Of a stretch of DNA of 64,000 nucleotides, positions 59,690-64,000 are shown piece after piece; the stretch's first letter is position 1; every line of letters starts with the position of its first letter. Under the pieces are notes generated by a model that had not been told where the DNA came from, did not search any database, and worked only from the letters and a program-made list of their open reading frames with translations. Source of the stretch: Photobacterium marinum (lineage in GTDB: Bacteria; Pseudomonadota; Gammaproteobacteria; Enterobacterales; Vibrionaceae). The stretch covers positions 124,001-188,000 of the forward strand of contig NZ_AMZO01000020.1 of NCBI RefSeq assembly GCF_000331515.1, written 5' to 3'. Both the position numbers and the translations under genes were made by a program.

Positions 59690-61249
59690 TTACATGCTGT
59701 ATGAATACGGTGCCTGAATACCCAGTGGAATACCGAACGCCCAGTAAGCCAGCAAGAACAGCGTCCAGCCAATCAGCATCGCAATCGAGTAAGGCATCAT
59801 CAGCGACGCCAGTGTGCCGATACCTGAACTCTTCACATAACGCTGGGTGTAAACAACCACCAGCGGGAAGAACACCATCAGTGGGGAAATGATGTTAGAT
59901 ACAGAATCACCAACACGGTAAGCCGCCTGAGTCAGCTCAGGAGAGATACCGACAGCCATCAGCATTGGCACTAGGATTGGACCAATCAGGGCCCACTTCG
60001 CCGACGCCGAGCCAACCAGCAGGTTAACAAAAGCTGTCAGCAGGATCATACCGACAATAGTGATCTGACCCGGCAGGTTCATCGCTTTCAGCAAGTCCGC
60101 ACCAGACAGCGCCAACAGCGTACCGAGGTTAGACTGGCTGAATGCTGCCAGGAACTGAGCACAGAAAAAGGCCATTACGATATAGCCGCCCATGGTTCCC
60201 ATGGTTGCCGACATCGCTTTAATAATGTCATCGCTGGATTTGAAAGTACCGGCAACACGTCCGTAAACCACACCCGGAATAATAAACAAGATGAAGATCA
60301 GCGGCACGATTGACTGCATCAACGGCGCAGAGAATGCGGTAATTTGACCATCAGGAGAGCGCAGCGGTGATGTTTCCGGATAGACCGCCGCAACCAGAGC
60401 GACAATACCCAATACCATAGCCCAACCAGCGCGGTTAAAAGCTTTCGATTCAATTTCGCTGAATGAACCCAAATCCGGCGCTTCTTCAGCATCATCATCA
60501 ATCGGAGTATTACGCAGGCGCGGCTCGATAACCTTCTCAGTCACATACCAGCCAATTGCAACAACAATAATGGAAGACAAACCGGTGAACATCAGGTTCG
60601 AAAGTGGGTTTACAACATACTCAGGGTCCAGGATTTGTGCCGCCGACTGAGTGAAACCGGCCAATAGCGGATCAATACCGGAAGGAATGAAGTTAGCCGA
60701 GAAACCACCGGATACACCGGCAAAAGCTGCCGCAATACCGGCCAGAGGATGACGACCTGCTGCATGAAAGATAATACCGCCCAGCGGGATAACCAATACG
60801 TAACCTGCGTCAGCTGCGGTGTGAGATACAATCGCAACCAGGATCAGCATAGGTGTCAGCAGCTTAGCCGGGGTGAAGTTCAGCATCTTCTTCAGTCCGG
60901 TGTTAATGAAACCGGATGCTTCAGCAACACCGACACCCAGCATCGCTACCAGAACGATACCCAGTGGTGCAAAACCAGTAAAGGTTTTCACCATACCTGC
61001 CAGGAAGCCAGCCAGTGACTGGCCAGTAAGAAGGTTATTGATTTCGATGGCCTGCCCCGTAACAGGGTGGATCAATCCGAATTCGAACTGAGAAAGTAGT
61101 GCAGACAGGCCCCAGACGATAACCAGTCCCCAGAAAAAGAGAAGTGCCGGATCGGGGATCTTATTACCGGCTCGTTCGATGAAGTTTAAAAACTTATCCA
61201 TTGCCCCCGACGAGGCAACAGGTGCTTTATTCACTGCTTGATTGCTCAT
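59690..61249 (-). CDS. AbgT-family transporter
   Basis: A 519-residue inner-membrane transporter of the AbgT family, which includes E. coli AbgT (p-aminobenzoyl-glutamate uptake) and efflux members such as MtrF. About 12 hydrophobic segments plus two hairpin loops are expected; visible family segments are FIERAGNKIPDPALLFFW at the N-terminus, SHTAADAGYVLVIPLGG, and VGSASAKWALIGPILVPM. No abgAB genes are adjacent, so uptake of folate fragments, sulphonamide efflux, or another dipeptide-like substrate are all open. Confidence 0.9.
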   Translation of the reverse strand: MSNQAVNKAPVASSGAMDKFLNFIERAGNKIPDPALLFFWGLVIVWGLSALLSQFEFGLIHPVTGQAIEINNLLTGQSLAGFLAGMVKTFTGFAPLGIVLVAMLGVGVAEASGFINTGLKKMLNFTPAKLLTPMLILVAIVSHTAADAGYVLVIPLGGIIFHAAGRHPLAGIAAAFAGVSGGFSANFIPSGIDPLLAGFTQSAAQILDPEYVVNPLSNLMFTGLSSIIVVAIGWYVTEKVIEPRLRNTPIDDDAEEAPDLGSFSEIESKAFNRAGWAMVLGIVALVAAVYPETSPLRSPDGQITAFSAPLMQSIVPLIFILFIIPGVVYGRVAGTFKSSDDIIKAMSATMGTMGGYIVMAFFCAQFLAAFSQSNLGTLLALSGADLLKAMNLPGQITIVGMILLTAFVNLLVGSASAKWALIGPILVPMLMAVGISPELTQAAYRVGDSVSNIISPLMVFFPLVVVYTQRYVKSSGIGTLASLMMPYSIAMLIGWTLFLLAYWAFGIPLGIQAPYSYSM

Positions 61250-61531
61250 GGGTACTCCATGCTCGTTGATGTTGTTAATTTGCGGCGGTGTATTTAATGA
61301 TTCTTTCGCCAGTCAATCCATATTTCCCGAGAGGGATTACAGGAGATTGTAATAAACCACTCAGTAAAAAGCGCACATCGAACCACTCATTAACAAAAAA
61401 GCACCACGATATATTGTAAGAAGATATTAACAAGAAACAAAACACCAACAATACAAGATCACTTGCGCAACATGAACACAAGCGCAGTCAATATAAGCAG
61501 CCCACTGATAAATAAGAGTAATAGTGATAAC

Positions 61532-61558
61532 AAAAAAGGCACCCGAAGGTGCCTTTTT
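61532..61558 (-). terminator. terminator after guaA
   Basis: Stem AAAAAGGCACC / GGTGCCTTTTT with a CGAA tetraloop; T-run on the minus strand, 38 bp after the stop. Confidence 0.88.
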
Positions 61559-61595
61559 CATAATCATGACCAAAAGTCAGTTATCTAATGGGATA

Positions 61596-63179
61596 TTATT
61601 CCCACTCGATAGTTGCCGGCGGCTTACCAGATACGTCGTAAACCACGCGGGAAATACCATCAACTTCGTTAATGATACGGTTAGAAACCTTACCCAGGAA
61701 GTCGTATGGCAGGTGCGCCCAGTGCGCAGTCATGAAATCAATTGTTTCAACAGCACGCAGAGAAACAACCCAGTCATATTTACGGCCGTCACCCATTACG
61801 CCAACAGAGCGTACAGGCAGGAACACAGTAAATGCCTGAGAAACTTTGTTGTACAGATCAGCGTTGTGCAGCTCTTCAATGAAAATTGCGTCAGCACGGC
61901 GCAGCAGATCACAGTACTCTTTCTTCACTTCGCCCAGTACACGTACACCCAGACCTGGACCCGGGAACGGGTGGCGATAAAGCATGTTATAAGGCAGGCC
62001 AAGTTCAAGACCAATCTTACGTACTTCATCTTTGAACAGCTCTTTCAGCGGCTCAACCAGGCCCATTTCCATATCTTCAGGCAGGCCACCAACGTTATGG
62101 TGAGACTTGATAACGTGTGCTTTACCGGTTTTTGAAGCCGCAGATTCAATTACATCCGGGTAAATAGTACCCTGTGCCAGCCATTTCGCATTCTTCAGTT
62201 TCTTCGATTCTTCATCAAAAACATCAACGAATACGTGACCGATGATCTTACGCTTGGCTTCAGGATCAGCTTCACCTTCCAGCGCAGACAGGAAGCGCTG
62301 CTCAGCATTCACGTGAACGATGTTCAGACCGAAATGGTCACCGAACATTTCCATTACCTGCTCACCTTCGTTCAGGCGCAGCAGACCGTTATCAACGAAT
62401 ACACAGGTCAGTTTGTCGCCGATAGCACGGTGGATCAGCATAGCAACAACCGATGAGTCCACACCACCAGACAGGCCAAGGATAACTTCGTCATCACCTA
62501 CCTGCTCTTTGATACGCTCAACAGCATCTTCGATGATATTTGCAGAAGTCCATAGCTTCTCACAACCACAGATATTCAGAACGAAGTTTTCAATGATACG
62601 CATACCCTGGCGAGTGTGCGTCACTTCCGGGTGGAACTGAACACCGTAGAAGTGCTTATCTTCGTTTGCCATCGCTGCATACGGACAAGTATCCGTTTCT
62701 GCAACTTTGACGAAGTCAGACGGGATCTCAACCACTTTATCACCGTGGCTCATCCATACGTCCAGCAATGCAGTGCCGTCTTCAGACACAGCATCTTCAA
62801 TGTTCTTAAAGAAATCAGTTGGCTCAACCACTTTCACCTGAGCGTAGCCAAATTCACGTTCAGTCGAACCTGCAACCTTACCGCCCAGCTGCTCAGCCAT
62901 AGTCTGCATGCCGTAGCAAACACCAAATACAGGAACACCAGCTTCAAACACATATTGTGGAGCACGAGGTGAACCTTCTTCCGTTACGCTCTCCGGACCA
63001 CCAGAAAGAATAATACCGTTTGGATTGAAATCGCGGATGTCAGCTTCATCCACATCCCAACTCCACAGCTCACAGTAAACACCAATTTCACGAATACGGC
63101 GTGCGATTAACTGCGTGTACTGAGATCCAAAGTCCAGGATCAGGATACGTTGGTCATGAATATTTGTGGTCGTGGTCAT
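61596..63179 (-). CDS. guaA: GMP synthase (glutamine-hydrolysing)
   Basis: Converts XMP to GMP with glutamine and ATP. The 527-residue protein has an N-terminal amidotransferase with nucleophile C88 (FGVCYGMQ) and histidine/glutamate in VQFHPEVTH, then the ATP pyrophosphatase PP-loop [11 protein letters not shown], and the C-terminal dimerisation domain ending PPATIEWE. It is downstream of guaB with 113 bp between, a gap that carries its own PurR-like box and a hairpin. Confidence 0.97.
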   Translation of the reverse strand: MTTTTNIHDQRILILDFGSQYTQLIARRIREIGVYCELWSWDVDEADIRDFNPNGIILSGGPESVTEEGSPRAPQYVFEAGVPVFGVCYGMQTMAEQLGGKVAGSTEREFGYAQVKVVEPTDFFKNIEDAVSEDGTALLDVWMSHGDKVVEIPSDFVKVAETDTCPYAAMANEDKHFYGVQFHPEVTHTRQGMRIIENFVLNICGCEKLWTSANIIEDAVERIKEQVGDDEVILGLSGGVDSSVVAMLIHRAIGDKLTCVFVDNGLLRLNEGEQVMEMFGDHFGLNIVHVNAEQRFLSALEGEADPEAKRKIIGHVFVDVFDEESKKLKNAKWLAQGTIYPDVIESAASKTGKAHVIKSHHNVGGLPEDMEMGLVEPLKELFKDEVRKIGLELGLPYNMLYRHPFPGPGLGVRVLGEVKKEYCDLLRRADAIFIEELHNADLYNKVSQAFTVFLPVRSVGVMGDGRKYDWVVSLRAVETIDFMTAHWAHLPYDFLGKVSNRIINEVDGISRVVYDVSGKPPATIEWE

Positions 63180-63209
63180 TATCGAGCGGTCTCAAACTTA
63201 TTGAAATGA

Positions 63210-63228
63210 GGGGGCTAAAATCGCCCCC
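63210..63228 (-). other. hairpin in the guaA leader
   Basis: Perfect 6-bp stem GGGGGC / GCCCCC with a 7-nt loop, about 30-50 bp before the guaA ATG. There is no T-run after it on the minus strand, so it is not a standard terminator. It could affect guaB-guaA read-through or translation. Confidence 0.5.
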
Positions 63229-63251
63229 GATCTTATACAGTTTTTTTATTT

Positions 63252-63267
63252 AGGCAAACGTTTTCGC
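63252..63267 (-). promoter_or_regulatory. PurR-like operator between guaB and guaA
   Basis: AGGCAAACGTTTTCGC on the plus strand matches the 16-bp PurR consensus at 14 positions. An extended -10 element TGTATAAG lies just downstream on the minus strand, so a PurR-controlled internal promoter for guaA is plausible. Confidence 0.65.
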
Positions 63268-63292
63268 CCATCACTTATCCGGCTGGTGAAAA

Positions 63293-64000
63293 TTAGCCCA
63301 GACGGTAGTTAGGAGCTTCTTTAGTGATGGTTACGTCGTGGACGTGCGACTCTTTCATACCGGCACCGGAGATACGAACGAATTCTGCTTTAGTACGCAT
63401 ATCTTCGATTGTCGCCGAGCCAGTCAGGCCCATGCTTGAACGCAGGCCGCCCATTTGCTGGTGAACGATTTCTTTCATGTGGCCTTTATAAGCAACACGG
63501 CCTTCAATACCTTCAGGTACCAGCTTGTCAGCAGCGTTATCAGACTGGAAGTAACGGTCAGAAGAACCTTTTGACATCGCGCCCAGTGAACCCATACCAC
63601 GGTATGACTTGTAAGCACGGCCTTGGTAAAGTTCAACTTCACCCGGTGCTTCTTCAGTACCGGCGAACATAGAACCAACCATTACACATGATGCACCGGC
63701 TGCAATCGCTTTACACATGTCGCCAGAGAAACGGATACCACCGTCTGCAATAACAGGAATACCGTACTGGTCAGCCACTGATGCCGCTTCAGCGATAGCG
63801 GTAACCTGAGGTACACCAACACCGGTTACGATACGGGTAGTACAGATAGAACCAGGACCGATACCCACTTTAACTGCACTTACACCAGCTTCAATCAGTG
63901 CACGGGCACCTTCAGCTGTCGCTACGTTACCACCAACGATTTGCAGATCAGGGTATGCTTCACGAGTTTCGCGGATGCGCTGCAGCACACCTTCGGAGTG
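63293..64000 (-). CDS. guaB: IMP dehydrogenase, C-terminal part (gene runs off the window)
   Basis: Oxidises IMP to XMP with NAD+, first step of the guanine branch. Only the C-terminal ~235 residues are in the window; the 5' end lies beyond position 64000. Seen: the catalytic-cysteine loop [18 protein letters not shown], the phosphate-binding [10 protein letters not shown] and [12 protein letters not shown], the [10 protein letters not shown] flap start and the SSDRYFQ segment. The frame is open to the window edge. It is directly upstream of guaA on the same strand. Confidence 0.96.
   Translation of the reverse strand, partial: HSEGVLQRIRETREAYPDLQIVGGNVATAEGARALIEAGVSAVKVGIGPGSICTTRIVTGVGVPQVTAIAEAASVADQYGIPVIADGGIRFSGDMCKAIAAGASCVMVGSMFAGTEEAPGEVELYQGRAYKSYRGMGSLGAMSKGSSDRYFQSDNAADKLVPEGIEGRVAYKGHMKEIVHQQMGGLRSSMGLTGSATIEDMRTKAEFVRISGAGMKESHVHDVTITKEAPNYRLG

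Noticed and set aside
61524..62135. 203-codon open frame on the plus strand opposite guaA
   Set aside because: Starts inside the guaA terminator hairpin and runs antisense to conserved guaA sequence; not a gene.

Overview
The window is chromosomal DNA of a gamma-proteobacterium, almost certainly Vibrionaceae. The evidence is gene content: a complete six-gene Na+-translocating NADH:quinone oxidoreductase operon with nqrM and apbE, a sodium-type flagellar stator pair (pomA/pomB), two OmpK-type channels, a RibBA protein with a degenerate second domain, and near-identical matches to remembered Vibrio GlyA, NusB, PomA and PomB. I cannot fix the genus. There are no rRNA or tRNA genes, no insertion sequences, no CRISPR arrays and no obvious pseudogenes; most of the window is core genome.

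Layout. 0.1-9 kb: a small secreted protein, xanthine phosphoribosyltransferase (gpt) behind a purine permease with overlapping PurR boxes, a free-standing small transcription unit with a 29-codon ORF, pepD, dinB with a perfect LexA box, a double-receiver diguanylate cyclase, then nqrM and apbE. 9-17 kb: nqrABCDEF, an orphan TRAP-type binding lipoprotein and bolA. 17-32.5 kb: rlmG, yajG, a periplasmic cyclophilin, a small unknown, ampG, tandem ompK paralogues, panE-yajL, thiI, pomAB, and xseB-ispA-dxs (isoprenoid precursors). 32.5-45 kb: a 689-residue exported protein of unknown function, then nrdR-ribD-ribE-ribBA-ribH-nusB-thiL-pgpA on the minus strand, glyA, a YitT-type membrane protein, glnB, a small membrane protein and a HAD phosphatase. 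45-64 kb: a 1401-residue lipase-type surface lipoprotein, purL, mltF, an unannotated 50-residue basic protein, tadA, glutathione-dependent formaldehyde detoxification (adhC-fghA), an AbgT-family transporter, guaA and the 3' part of guaB.

How the parts work together. Purine metabolism is the main theme: the permease-gpt pair (uptake and salvage), glyA (one-carbon units), purL, and guaBA (GMP branch) all lie next to PurR-like 16-bp operators, including one between guaB and guaA. Sodium bioenergetics is the second: Nqr builds the sodium gradient, ApbE and NqrM mature it, and PomAB uses it to turn the polar flagellum. Riboflavin genes supply the flavins Nqr needs.

Less explained items are: the 29-codon transcription unit at 2732-3153; the 50-residue basic protein at 56441; the 689-residue exported protein between dxs and pgpA; the lipase with its long beta-rich C-terminal extension; three stacked palindromes upstream of ompK; and short Vibrio-type intergenic repeats near 9.2 kb and 17.2 kb. 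I found no clear multi-gene system that is new.
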